A stretch of 64,000 bases of DNA, taken from contig NZ_AP026763.1 of assembly GCF_026000435.1 (NCBI RefSeq), forward strand, positions 1,736,001-1,800,000, read 5' to 3'. The notes below the pieces were generated by a model. That model was not told where the DNA came from, did not search any database, and worked only from the letters and a program-made list of their open reading frames with translations. The stretch comes from Vibrio sp. STUT-A11 (GTDB lineage: Bacteria > Pseudomonadota > Gammaproteobacteria > Enterobacterales > Vibrionaceae). This document shows positions 26,358-34,729 of the stretch, piece after piece. The position numbers and the translations under genes were made by a program. Position 1 is the stretch's first letter. The number at the start of each line of letters is the position of its first letter.

Positions 26358-26402
26358 GCGCACCAAATCGGTACTTTTGTACCAATTTGGTGCGCTTTTT
26401 TC
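26358..26402 (+). terminator. Terminator of the MATE gene
   Basis: GCGCACCAAAT and ATTTGGTGCGC pair around an inner GGTAC/GTACC stem, with a run of six T. Confidence 0.85.
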
Positions 26403-26515
26403 GTTTCTGCATTGACCAAACCTTACCCTTAAAGCTCTTTAAAATTTATAAATATTATTAATATTCATATGATTAATAGGTGTTCGCGTAACAATACAAG
26501 CTAGTTTAAACAGTC

Positions 26516-26531
26516 TGGAACACATTTTGCT
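26516..26531 (+). promoter_or_regulatory. Sigma-54 promoter of amt
   Basis: TGGAACACATTTTGCT has GG-N10-GC spacing and an intact TTGCT box. A sigma-54/NtrC-controlled ammonium transporter is expected from other gamma-proteobacteria. Confidence 0.7.
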
Positions 26532-26585
26532 AAGCAGTGTACAAACATAATAAATTCACCATTTTTGTGAATTGATAATTTTTAA

Positions 26586-26600
26586 GCACCTGCTTGGTGC
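26586..26600. promoter_or_regulatory. NtrC-like site GCACC-N5-GGTGC
   Basis: This is a perfect inverted repeat matching the core of the NtrC consensus. It lies about 55 bp downstream of the amt sigma-54 promoter and 35 bp before the ATG. The position is unusual, but enhancers can act from downstream. Confidence 0.4.
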
Positions 26601-26634
26601 GATTATTTATATTGCTGCATGGAGTGTAACGAGA

Positions 26635-27855
26635 ATGACTCAAACTGTAAGTCAGGTATACGGAGCTGTACAAACCCTGACCCAAAGTTCCGACACCTTA
26701 TTTTTATTGCTTGGCGCCATCATGGTATTTCTGATGCATTCAGGTTTTGCTTTTCTTGAGGTAGGGACCGTACGTCAAAAGAACCAAGTTAACGCGTTGG
26801 TTAAAATTTTGGCCGATTTTGGTGTTTCTGCCATCGCCTATTTCTTTATTGGATATTGGATCGCGTATGGCGGTACTTTCTTTGCCGATGCGCAGACACT
26901 GTCTCAAGGCAATGGATATGAGCTTGTTAAGTTCTTCTTCTTGCTAACATTTGCTGCTGCTATACCCGCGATTGTCTCTGGCGGAATCGCCGAGCGTGCT
27001 CGCTTTTATCCTATCCTCATAGCGACATTTTTCACCGTAGGTATCGTTTATCCGCTGTTTGAAGGCATAATTTGGAACGGTAATTTTGGTGTCCAAGATT
27101 GGTTTGAAACCAGTTTTGGTTTTGGCTTTCATGACTTCGCAGGTTCGGTCGTTGTCCACGGAGTGGGTGGCTGGATTGCTCTCGTTGCCGTCATTTTCTT
27201 AGGTATGCGTAAAGGGCGCATTCGCGCAGGCAAACATACCAACTTTGCACCATCAAACATTCCATTCTTAGCGCTTGGTGCCTGGATTCTTTGTGTGGGC
27301 TGGTTCGGCTTTAACGTCATGTCGGCTCAAGCTATTTCTGGAATCAGTGGTCTGGTCGCAATGAACTCATTGATGGCCATGGTTGGTGGTATTATTGCAT
27401 CACTTATCGCGGGTAAAAATGACCCGGGCTTTATCCACAACGGCCCTCTGGCTGGATTAGTTGCCGTGTGTGCGGGCTCTGACCTTATGCATCCAATCGG
27501 TGCGCTGGTGACGGGTGCGATTGCGGGCGTGCTCTTTGTTTACCTGTTCACACATCTACAAAACAAAACCAAGATTGACGATGTGTTGGGTGTTTGGCCG
27601 CTTCATGGCATTTGTGGCGCATGGGGTGGCATTGCTGCGGGCATCTTTGGCCAAACAGCGTTAGGCGGGTTAGGCGGTGTTAGCCTTGTTGTTCAGCTTA
27701 TGGGAACTGTATTAGGTATTTCTATTGCTGTATTAGGTGCGTTGGCTGTCTATGGCGCAATTAACGCAGTAACGGGAATTCGACTTTCTGAAGAAGATGA
27801 ATTTAATGGCGCCGACCTGGCTATTCACAAAATTTCTTCCACTAACGAAGACTAA
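26635..27855 (+). CDS. amt: Ammonium transporter Amt
   Basis: This inner-membrane ammonium channel has about 406 residues and eleven expected helices. The twin pore histidines are visible in DFAGSVVVHGVGGW and WPLHGICGAWG, and the first helix pair reads LMHSGFAFLEVG. The open frame begins at a TTG at 26572, but the ATG at 26635 fits the family N-terminus and the site of NtrC-like control upstream. There is no glnK neighbour, unlike in E. coli. A sigma-54 promoter lies at 26516-26531 and a strong terminator follows, so the gene is probably expressed alone under nitrogen limitation. Confidence 0.9.
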   Translation: MTQTVSQVYGAVQTLTQSSDTLFLLLGAIMVFLMHSGFAFLEVGTVRQKNQVNALVKILADFGVSAIAYFFIGYWIAYGGTFFADAQTLSQGNGYELVKFFFLLTFAAAIPAIVSGGIAERARFYPILIATFFTVGIVYPLFEGIIWNGNFGVQDWFETSFGFGFHDFAGSVVVHGVGGWIALVAVIFLGMRKGRIRAGKHTNFAPSNIPFLALGAWILCVGWFGFNVMSAQAISGISGLVAMNSLMAMVGGIIASLIAGKNDPGFIHNGPLAGLVAVCAGSDLMHPIGALVTGAIAGVLFVYLFTHLQNKTKIDDVLGVWPLHGICGAWGGIAAGIFGQTALGGLGGVSLVVQLMGTVLGISIAVLGALAVYGAINAVTGIRLSEEDEFNGADLAIHKISSTNED

Positions 27856-27865
27856 TAAAAAATGT

Positions 27866-27900
27866 AAAAGAGCGGCATTAAACCTAATGCCGCTCTTTTA
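27866..27900 (+). terminator. Terminator of amt
   Basis: AAAAGAGCGGCATTA and TAATGCCGCTCTTTT form a perfect 15-bp stem with a short loop. Confidence 0.85.
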
Positions 27901-27920
27901 ACATTAAGCAGAATACTCCA

Positions 27921-28053
27921 GTCATCTTGAACAGCGACGAAAGAACGTGATTCAGGATCTTCTATCCGGGTGCTTTGTTATTAAAGGTATTTTTCTCTAT
28001 TCTCAGCACGCTGATACCAGATTCCTAGTCTCGCTAAGGCTCGCTGGAATGAC
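27921..28053. repeat. Intergenic repeat-like element with GTCAT...ATGAC ends
   Basis: This 133-bp noncoding stretch is bounded by GTCAT...CAGCGA on the left and TCGCTGGAATGAC on the right, an imperfect inverted repeat. Inside are CGATT/AATCG-like and CTCGCTAAGGCTCGCTGG segments. I remember similar sequence scattered between Vibrio genes, so it is probably a small non-autonomous or structured repeat. No second copy is seen in this window. Confidence 0.4.
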
Positions 28054-28100
28054 TCTATGGAAATACTTAAGTGACTAACATTAGGCATCAGCCACTCTTT

Positions 28101-28277
28101 TTAACAATTGCCTTTCTTCGCTTGACCTGGAGGGCAGAATTTACCATGACCATCGTGCCTATCATGATCATTGGTACCAACGCTCACTCTCACATCATCA
28201 ATTTCACCTTCAACATGCGTCAATTGGCAAGCCGCTAACGTTGTAAGCAAGACAAGAGCCAGAGAGACGTGCTTCAT
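28101..28277 (-). CDS. Small lipoprotein
   Basis: This is a 58-residue precursor with a lipoprotein signal (MKHVSLALVLLTTLAAC), where Cys17 is the lipidation site. The mature part is a short His/Asp-rich stretch (NDHDRHDGHGKFCPPGQAKKGNC), which could bind metal, though no family is recognised for certain. The start at 28277 has GAGGAA eight bases upstream; the frame could open at 28292 but without a ribosome site. It is transcribed alone, divergent from cobB. Confidence 0.7.
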   Translation of the reverse strand: MKHVSLALVLLTTLAACQLTHVEGEIDDVRVSVGTNDHDRHDGHGKFCPPGQAKKGNC

Positions 28278-28397
28278 TGTTCTTCCTCTCAAAATATCAC
28301 TTTATTATTGTTCATTACTACTATTGTCTAATCCATATTACTACAGCTGATATTGTTTCAGTGTTAAGCTAATGAAAAAGAACAACAAGGATCAGTT

Positions 28398-29120
28398 ATG
28401 AATTTCCCGTATAGAAACATTGTAGTACTTACTGGGGCAGGCATCTCCGCGGAGTCCGGAATACAAACCTTTCGTGCCCAAGATGGCCTTTGGGAGAACC
28501 ACCGTATTGAGGATGTGGCAACACCTGAAGGATTTGAGCGTGATCCCGACCTTGTTCAGGCATTTTATAATCAACGTCGTAAAAAGCTACAGGACGAGGC
28601 GATCCAACCAAACGCAGCGCATCTCGCTTTAGGTCGCCTTGAGGCAGAGCTGGATGGTAAAGTGACCGTCATTACGCAGAACATCGACAATCTGCACGAA
28701 AGAGGCGGAAGCCACAATGTCATCCACATGCACGGTGAACTGCTCAAAGCCCGCTGTAGCAAATCGCATCAGGTGATAGAACACACTGAGGATATCGAAA
28801 CGGGTGAGCTTTGCCACTGTTGTCAAATTCCGTCCCAAATGCGCCCTCACATTGTTTGGTTTGGTGAAATGCCGCTCCGCATGGGTGACATATACGAAGC
28901 ACTAGAACAAGCGGACTTGTTTATTTCTATTGGTACATCGGGTGTGGTGTATCCTGCGGCTGGGTTTGTCCACGATGCAAAAATGCACGGCGCACATACC
29001 ATCGAGATTAATCTGGAGCCAAGTGCAATAGAAAGTGAGTTCGAAGAGAAACGCTATGGTAAGGCGAGTATTGAAGTACCAAAGTTGGTGAATGAAATTT
29101 TATCTTTGGAAGAACAATAA
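28398..29120 (+). CDS. cobB: NAD-dependent protein deacylase CobB (sirtuin)
   Basis: CobB removes acetyl or succinyl groups from lysines using NAD, for example reactivating acetyl-CoA synthetase. The 240-residue Rossmann-fold protein has GAGISAESGIQTFR at the NAD site, the TQNIDNLHERGG motif, the catalytic His in VIHMHGEL, and zinc cysteines in ARCSKSH and CHCC. Tyr and Arg in AFYNQRRKK mark the desuccinylase-type class III sirtuins. AAGGA precedes the ATG. It stands alone, with its own terminator. Confidence 0.93.
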   Translation: MNFPYRNIVVLTGAGISAESGIQTFRAQDGLWENHRIEDVATPEGFERDPDLVQAFYNQRRKKLQDEAIQPNAAHLALGRLEAELDGKVTVITQNIDNLHERGGSHNVIHMHGELLKARCSKSHQVIEHTEDIETGELCHCCQIPSQMRPHIVWFGEMPLRMGDIYEALEQADLFISIGTSGVVYPAAGFVHDAKMHGAHTIEINLEPSAIESEFEEKRYGKASIEVPKLVNEILSLEEQ

Positions 29121-29137
29121 AGCCTTCAAAAACAATA

Positions 29138-29167
29138 AAAGCGGCCAGTTTAGTTGGCCGCTTTTTT
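29138..29167 (+). terminator. Terminator between cobB and potD1 (convergent)
   Basis: AAAGCGGCCA and TGGCCGCTTTTTT pair around a seven-base loop. The A-run on the left allows use from the minus strand too. Confidence 0.85.
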
Positions 29168-29187
29168 CTTTATTACTTTGACTGGTA

Positions 29188-30225
29188 TTAGTTGTTTACT
29201 TTTAGCTTTTGGAAGTACTCATCGTACATCACACTCGCTTCACCAACTTCATCTTGCCAAGTGCCGCTGTCCATCACTTCTTGCGGAGGGAAGATGCTTT
29301 GGTCGTTAACAAATTCTTTTGGAAGCAGGTCAAACGCCGTCTTAACTGGAGTAGGGTAACCAATCTCCAGAGCAATCTTAGCCGCATTCTCTGGACGTAG
29401 CAGGAAGTCGATCATCTTATGTGCGGCTTCCACGTTTTTAGCACCAGCAGGAATCGCAAGACTGTCCATCCAGAAGATTGTGCCTTTTTCTGGCCAGATA
29501 ATATCAATGTTCGCGCCTTCCTCACGTGCCATGTAAGCAGAACCATTCCACAGCATGCCAAGAGAAACCTCACCTGCTAAGTATGGGTTTGCAGGGAAAT
29601 CAGAGTTAAACACCAATACATTTGGCATCAGCTTTTGCAGTTCTTCGTAAGCGGCTTTGATTTCATCAGGGTTTGTCGTATTTGGAGAGTAGCCCAGTTT
29701 TGTTAATGCAATGTGGAAAACTTCGCGAGAATCATCCATCAGCATTAGTTGACCTTCCCACTTGCTGTCCCAGAAATCATCCCATTTAGTGACTGATGAC
29801 TTATCCAACATATCTGCATTAATACCAATACCCGTAGCACCCCAGATATATGGGATAGAGTAATTGTTATTTGGATCAAAAGGTTTGTTTAAAAAGTTAG
29901 GATCGATGTCTGCAAAATGGGATAACTTCTCTTTGTCGATCTCCTGGAGCATACCTTCTTTGCGCATTTTAGATACGAAATAGGTAGACGGTACTACCAA
30001 GTCGTAACCAGAACCTTGCGTTTTCAGCTTAGCGTACATGCTTTCATTAGACTCGTAAGTCGAGTAAAGCACCTTGATTCCAGTTTCTTTTGTAAAGTCT
30101 TCAAGAACTTCGTTTGGAATGTATTCCGACCAGTTGTAGAAGTACAGTTCTTGATCAGCCGCCATTGCAGGAGTAGCGAACAGAGTCGCTGCATATAGAG
30201 CGCTTGCGTAGAATTTACTTTTCAT
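29188..30225 (-). CDS. potD: Spermidine/putrescine-type periplasmic binding protein PotD (copy 1)
   Basis: This periplasmic receptor for polyamines has about 345 residues with a Sec signal peptide (MKSKFYASALYAATLFATPAMA). The mature start LYFYNWSEYIPNEVLEDF and the STYESNESMYAKLK block are typical of PotD. The open frame reaches 30261, but the signal peptide sets the start at 30225. It is the last gene of potA-potB-potC-potD-potD, about 235 bases after the second receptor, with a terminator and a large inverted repeat between them. In V. cholerae the two receptors differ in polyamine preference (memory); which polyamine this one binds is not visible. Confidence 0.88.
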   Translation of the reverse strand: MKSKFYASALYAATLFATPAMAADQELYFYNWSEYIPNEVLEDFTKETGIKVLYSTYESNESMYAKLKTQGSGYDLVVPSTYFVSKMRKEGMLQEIDKEKLSHFADIDPNFLNKPFDPNNNYSIPYIWGATGIGINADMLDKSSVTKWDDFWDSKWEGQLMLMDDSREVFHIALTKLGYSPNTTNPDEIKAAYEELQKLMPNVLVFNSDFPANPYLAGEVSLGMLWNGSAYMAREEGANIDIIWPEKGTIFWMDSLAIPAGAKNVEAAHKMIDFLLRPENAAKIALEIGYPTPVKTAFDLLPKEFVNDQSIFPPQEVMDSGTWQDEVGEASVMYDEYFQKLKVNN

Positions 30226-30310
30226 TTGTTTTCCGTTTTGTTTAGCGATTGGACAAATCAATACTAGTGGTAATGATCAAGTTGAACCAAATTGCATTAA
30301 GTACAATTCT

Positions 30311-30369
30311 GTTTATTTAACCCGGTGCCTCTCATTCCATTGAGATGAAACGAGTTGAGCTAAATAAAC
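30311..30369. promoter_or_regulatory. Inverted repeat in the leader of potD copy 1
   Basis: GTTTATTTA and TAAATAAAC enclose about 40 bases upstream of the potD start and downstream of the terminator of the other potD gene. It could fold in the mRNA leader. Role unknown. Confidence 0.3.
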
Positions 30370-30401
30370 GTAGCAAGGCATAATTATATCAGTCAATTAT
30401 A

Positions 30402-30429
30402 AAAATAGGCAGCCATTGCTGCCTATTTT
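30402..30429 (-). terminator. Terminator after potD copy 2
   Basis: AAAATAGGCAGC and GCTGCCTATTTT form a 12-bp stem with a four-base loop. It separates the two receptor genes and probably lowers expression of the distal one. Confidence 0.75.
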
Positions 30430-30461
30430 CACTTAGGGAGGTTTGTCTTAGACAAATTCGG

Positions 30462-31493
30462 TTACTGGCTGGCTTTTAATTTAAGGAAGTAACCTTCGTA
30501 TTTCACAGTCAGATCGCCAACGGCATCTTGCCACTCAACGCGGTCTAGATCTTCTTGAGAAGGGAACAATGGAGCCACATCTTTAAACTTTTCGTTCGAT
30601 GCTTTCACTGCGGTCAGGTAACCAGTGTCACGAGAAATCTGCTCTGCGATTTCAGGACGCAATAGGAAGTCGACCATCTTGTGCGCCGCTTCTACGTTTT
30701 TCGCACCAGAAGAGATAGCGAAGTTGTCTACCCAACCAATACCGCCTTCTTTCGGAAATACCAGTTTAAGGTTTAGACCTTCGTTTTGCGCAGCTGCTGC
30801 GCTGCCGTTCCAAAGCATACCAACACCAACTTCACCAGACATGTATGGCGCTCCTGGGTTGTCAGAGTTAAATAGAAGCACGTTAGGCATCAGCTTTTGT
30901 AGCTCTGCATACGCTTCGTCGATCTGTTTTGGATCCGTTGAGTTGCCTGAATAACCTAGCTTACGCAGTGCAATGTGGAATACTTCACGCGTATCGTCCA
31001 TTAGCATCACCTGACCTTCAAGCTCTGGCTTCCATAGGTCAGCCCAGCTTTGGAAGTCGTTTGGATCGTACATGTCGGTATTGACAGCCAGACCAGTAAT
31101 TGCAACAACGTGAGGAATAGAGTAGTCATTCTTTGGATCGAATGGCTTGTCCAGGTAGTTCTGGTCAAGATTAGCGAAGTTTTTCAACTTAGATTTATCG
31201 ATCTTTTGTAGCATACCTTCATCGCGCATTTTCGCCACGAAGTAAGTAGAAGGTACCACTAAGTCATAACCTTCGTTATGAGTTTTTAGCTTTGCATACA
31301 AAGTTTCGTTCGACTCGTAAGTTGAGTAGATCACTTTGATACCAGTTTCTTCAGTAAATTGTTCCAGGAGGTTACTGTTGATGTAAGGCCCCCAGTTCAT
31401 AAATACCAATTCATTATCGTCCGCTACCACTGAACCTGAGAACAGAGAAAGCGCACATGCACTACCAGCTAATAAAGTAGCCCATTTTTTCAT
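30462..31493 (-). CDS. potD: Spermidine/putrescine-type periplasmic binding protein PotD (copy 2)
   Basis: This is a second polyamine receptor, about 343 residues, with its own Sec signal peptide (MKKWATLLAGSACALSLFSG). It shares long stretches with its neighbour (STYESNETLYAKLKTH, VPSTYFVAKMRDEGMLQKIDK, LMDDTREVFHIAL), so the pair arose by duplication. The start at 31493 is set by the signal peptide. Differences in binding-pocket positions may give another polyamine preference. It lies about 100 bases after potC, beyond a hairpin. Confidence 0.88.
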   Translation of the reverse strand: MKKWATLLAGSACALSLFSGSVVADDNELVFMNWGPYINSNLLEQFTEETGIKVIYSTYESNETLYAKLKTHNEGYDLVVPSTYFVAKMRDEGMLQKIDKSKLKNFANLDQNYLDKPFDPKNDYSIPHVVAITGLAVNTDMYDPNDFQSWADLWKPELEGQVMLMDDTREVFHIALRKLGYSGNSTDPKQIDEAYAELQKLMPNVLLFNSDNPGAPYMSGEVGVGMLWNGSAAAAQNEGLNLKLVFPKEGGIGWVDNFAISSGAKNVEAAHKMVDFLLRPEIAEQISRDTGYLTAVKASNEKFKDVAPLFPSQEDLDRVEWQDAVGDLTVKYEGYFLKLKASQ

Positions 31494-31545
31494 TGACGTT
31501 AGCTCCAAACCAAACGTTGTCCAAACTATTTTGGACGATAGATAG

Positions 31546-31577
31546 AAAAACAGAATGGCATGTAACCATTCTGTTTC
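31546..31577 (-). terminator. Hairpin between potC and potD copy 2
   Basis: AAACAGAATGG and CCATTCTGTTT pair around a seven-base loop. On the minus strand a run of five T follows, so it can attenuate transcription between transporter and receptor genes. Confidence 0.65.
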
Positions 31578-31599
31578 GTGATGTTAGCGGGTGTTAATT

Positions 31600-32370
31600 T
31601 TACTTTACTTTTTCTCTTGCAAGCAACTGAGAAATCACAACAAGTAACAAAGAAACAATCAACATAACCGTTGCTAGCGCATTCACTTCCGGTGAAATGC
31701 CCACTTTCACCATTGAGTAAATTTTCAATGGTAAGATTTCGTAGGTTGGGCCTGTCACAAACGAACTGATAATCACGTCGTCCAGAGACAGTGTAAAGCT
31801 TAATAACCAACCGGCTGCAACCGCTGGTTTCGCCAGAGGAAGGATGATCTTCTTCAAGATAATCCACTCACTTGCCCCTAGGTCTTTTGCCGCTTCCAAC
31901 ATTTTTACATCAAAGCCATTTAGGCGGCTGTACACTGTCACCACAACGAAGGGTAAACAGAAGGTGATGTGCGCAATCAACAGTGTAAAGAAACCAAGCT
32001 GTGCACCCAATACTAAAAACAGCGCCAACAAAGAAATCGCCATCACGATGTCTGGTGACATCATGACAACAAACAGCATGCCATTTACTGCCCCTTTTCC
32101 TTTAAAGGAATAGCGGAATAGGGCTACTGCCGTCAAGCTACCAATAATAGTAGCAGCTGTTGCAGAAAATACGGCAACATTTAGCGAGTGCCACGCCGCC
32201 TGCATCAGACTGTCGTTGTGCACTAACGTTTCGTACCACTTGGTGGTAAATCCGCCCCATTTCATGCCAAATTTGTTCGCATTAAATGAGTTCACGATAA
32301 GCACGATAATTGGTAAATACAAAAACGCATAGACCAGTGCCATAAAGCTAAATCTAACTGTGCGTCCCAT
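31600..32370 (-). CDS. potC: Polyamine ABC transporter permease PotC
   Basis: This inner-membrane permease has 256 residues and about six helices. Its EAA-type loop around MLEAAKDLGASEWIILKKIILP contacts PotA. The N-terminus (FMALVYAFLYLPIIVLIVNSFN) is typical of PotC. Its start codon touches the potB stop (shared base at 32370), so the two are co-translated. Together with PotB it forms the channel for spermidine or putrescine. Confidence 0.92.
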   Translation of the reverse strand: MGRTVRFSFMALVYAFLYLPIIVLIVNSFNANKFGMKWGGFTTKWYETLVHNDSLMQAAWHSLNVAVFSATAATIIGSLTAVALFRYSFKGKGAVNGMLFVVMMSPDIVMAISLLALFLVLGAQLGFFTLLIAHITFCLPFVVVTVYSRLNGFDVKMLEAAKDLGASEWIILKKIILPLAKPAVAAGWLLSFTLSLDDVIISSFVTGPTYEILPLKIYSMVKVGISPEVNALATVMLIVSLLLVVISQLLAREKVK

Positions 32371-33230
32371 TAGTCTAGCTCCACTTTCTTGTTCAAGAAC
32401 TTACCTGTTCTATAGTAAGCATAAAGCATAATTGCCATTGCAATGGTGAGTGCAATACTGGTTGCTGCACCAAATGGCCAATCACGTGCATTCAATACTT
32501 GGCTCTTAATGACGTTACCGATTAGCAAGTTCTTCGCGCCGCCGAGAAGGTCAGAGATATAGAACATGCCAAGCGCAGGGAGCAGCACCAACAAACAGCC
32601 GCCGATGATGCCAGGCATTGTCAAAGGCAGGATAACTTTTGTAATCGTCTGAAACTTGTTTGCGCCCAAATCTTTCGCCGCTTCGATGTAGGTGTTGTCC
32701 AGCTTCTCAATTGCCGAATAAAGCGGCAGAATCATAAATGGAAGCAAGATATACACGAGACCAATCATGACTGCCGTTTCGGTATACATGAGGCGCATTG
32801 GCTTATCGATGATCTCCATTGCCATCATCGATTTGTTCAAAATACCTTGAGTACCCAAAACAATCTTTAAGCCGTATGTACGGATTAACGAGTTTGTCCA
32901 GAAGGGAACAATAACCAAAAACAGCATAAACGGACGCCATTTTTCTGGCATTTTCGCGACAATATACGCAAATGGGTAACCAATCACTAAACACAATAAC
33001 GTCGCAATGATCGCCATGTAGAAAGAGTGCATGAGCACTTTCGCATACAGCGGATCTAACAGACGAACGTAGTTGTCCAACGTAAAGGTGAGTTCGATTA
33101 GGTTCGCTTCGTCACGCGTTAAGAAACTTGTACCAATAATCATCAAGTTTGGCACCAACACAAACAGTGTTAGCCAACCAACAATTAGAGTAATGATTGC
33201 GTTCTGAAGATTAATCTTCTTGGTTATCAT
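32370..33230 (-). CDS. potB: Polyamine ABC transporter permease PotB
   Basis: This is the partner permease of PotC, with about 286 residues, six helices and an EAA loop reading YIEAAKDLGANKFQTITKVILP. The open frame extends to 33305, but the ATG at 33230 (MITKKINLQN) gives the family length and a short 20-base overlap with potA; the extra 25 residues are basic and not conserved as far as I know. The hydrophobic segments and the LLGGAKNLLIGN motif fit PotB. Confidence 0.9.
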   Translation of the reverse strand: MITKKINLQNAIITLIVGWLTLFVLVPNLMIIGTSFLTRDEANLIELTFTLDNYVRLLDPLYAKVLMHSFYMAIIATLLCLVIGYPFAYIVAKMPEKWRPFMLFLVIVPFWTNSLIRTYGLKIVLGTQGILNKSMMAMEIIDKPMRLMYTETAVMIGLVYILLPFMILPLYSAIEKLDNTYIEAAKDLGANKFQTITKVILPLTMPGIIGGCLLVLLPALGMFYISDLLGGAKNLLIGNVIKSQVLNARDWPFGAATSIALTIAMAIMLYAYYRTGKFLNKKVELD

Positions 33231-34386
33231 TGAGGACAACCTCCCAGCTCTCAACCCAAGTAATCGTGACTTTCTGGCCGAGCGAGTGGTCCACATCAGG
33301 ATCATCTTCGTTAAAGAATTCGCTTACCATTACACGCATGCCTGAATCTAGTTCGATAACAGAATCGAGCGTCATACCTTTATAGGTACGTTCCGTCACG
33401 TGACCAACAATGCCTTTTTCTTCCGACTCTTTGATTTCTTCAATACGTAAGTCTTCAGGGCGGAGTAGAACTTGGAGTTTATCGCCAGCTTGTGCTTCGT
33501 CGTCGTAATAAACCACTGACTCAACACCTTCAATGTCAGCGCGAATGCGTTTTTCATCGATGCGCTCTAACATGGTGGCATTGAATACGTTGATCTCGCC
33601 GATAAAGCGCGCAACAAACAGGTTTTTAGGCTCTTCGTAAATTTCACGCGGAGAACCATCTTGCTCAATGACACCGTCACGCATTACGATGATACGGTCC
33701 GACATTGATAGCGCTTCTTCCTGATCGTGCGTCACAAAGATGAAGGTGATGCCGAGTTGGCGCTGTAGCTGTTTAAGCTCAATCTGCATTTGCTTACGTA
33801 ATTTGTAATCCAGTGCAGAAAGCGATTCATCAAGCAGCAGTACTTTGGGCTTATTCACGACTGCACGAGCGATAGCAATACGTTGTTGCTGGCCACCTGA
33901 AAGTTGATGCGGTTTGCGCTGAGCCATTTTTTCAAGGCGAACCATACGTAACGCTTCCATCACGCGCGGTTCAATCTCTGCTGCAGGCGTTTTCTGCATA
34001 CGAAGACCAAACGCAACGTTTTCAAAAACAGTCATGTGCGGAAAGAGTGCGTAACTTTGGAATACGGTGTTGACGTGTCTTTGTTCAGCAGGAACCTGAG
34101 TAACATCTTGGTTATCCAAAATAATTTGACCGTTATCTACCGCTTCAAAGCCCGCGACCATGCGCAAAACGGTTGTCTTGCCACAACCTGATGGACCAAG
34201 AATCGTTAGAAACTCACCATGATTAACATCCAGATTTAAATTGCTGATGATTTCCTTACCATCAAAACTCTTACTAATGCCAGATAAACGAATAACTGGA
34301 TTTCCTGCTTGCTGTTTAGCGTTCAACGTCTGTATTTCTCCCACGTTCAAATTTGGGTTTACGCCAATTGATGTGACTTTAGCCAT
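33211..34386 (-). CDS. potA: Polyamine ABC transporter ATPase PotA
   Basis: This ATPase drives polyamine import. The 391-residue protein has Walker A GPSGCGKTT, the signature LSGGQQQRIAIARA, Walker B VLLLDESLSALD and the H-loop THDQEE. A C-terminal TOBE-type regulatory region (VLLRPEDLRI) follows. It is the first gene of the pot operon; the promoter must lie in the 340-base intergenic region upstream. The N-terminal 25 residues are slightly longer than in E. coli PotA. Confidence 0.93.
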   Translation of the reverse strand: MAKVTSIGVNPNLNVGEIQTLNAKQQAGNPVIRLSGISKSFDGKEIISNLNLDVNHGEFLTILGPSGCGKTTVLRMVAGFEAVDNGQIILDNQDVTQVPAEQRHVNTVFQSYALFPHMTVFENVAFGLRMQKTPAAEIEPRVMEALRMVRLEKMAQRKPHQLSGGQQQRIAIARAVVNKPKVLLLDESLSALDYKLRKQMQIELKQLQRQLGITFIFVTHDQEEALSMSDRIIVMRDGVIEQDGSPREIYEEPKNLFVARFIGEINVFNATMLERIDEKRIRADIEGVESVVYYDDEAQAGDKLQVLLRPEDLRIEEIKESEEKGIVGHVTERTYKGMTLDSVIELDSGMRVMVSEFFNEDDPDVDHSLGQKVTITWVESWEVVLNDNQED

Positions 34387-34729
34387 TCACTTTTGAGGCG
34401 CGCATCATAATCACCAAAATTGTGAAATCAAAGCATTTTTTAGCCTCGATTCAGAAAAAATTTTACAGGCAAAAGTAATCATTCCTTACCATACTGTTTT
34501 TATAAGACTACTCCAATTATCAATAGCGTATTGTTAAGAGTTACCGCGCTGCAACAAATGTTTTCAATTTCATGGCCTTGTGAGTGGCTAATTATCAACC
34601 AAATAGTGGATATTGCAAGGATTGAGAGCGAGTTATGATTTTAGACGTGGCAAGAATTCTTTATAATGACAGGCACACTAATTGACTGGTATCCCAGTAA
34701 AAATTTTACAAGTGAATCTTGGATAATAT
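34387..34729. other. Divergent intergenic region between potA and the membrane-protein gene
   Basis: 343 bases without a gene. It is A/T-rich on the potA side. A good -10 hexamer TATAAT (34672-34677) faces the downstream gene, but I could not place a convincing -35 at 17 bp. I see no clear operator or RNA. Confidence 0.4.
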
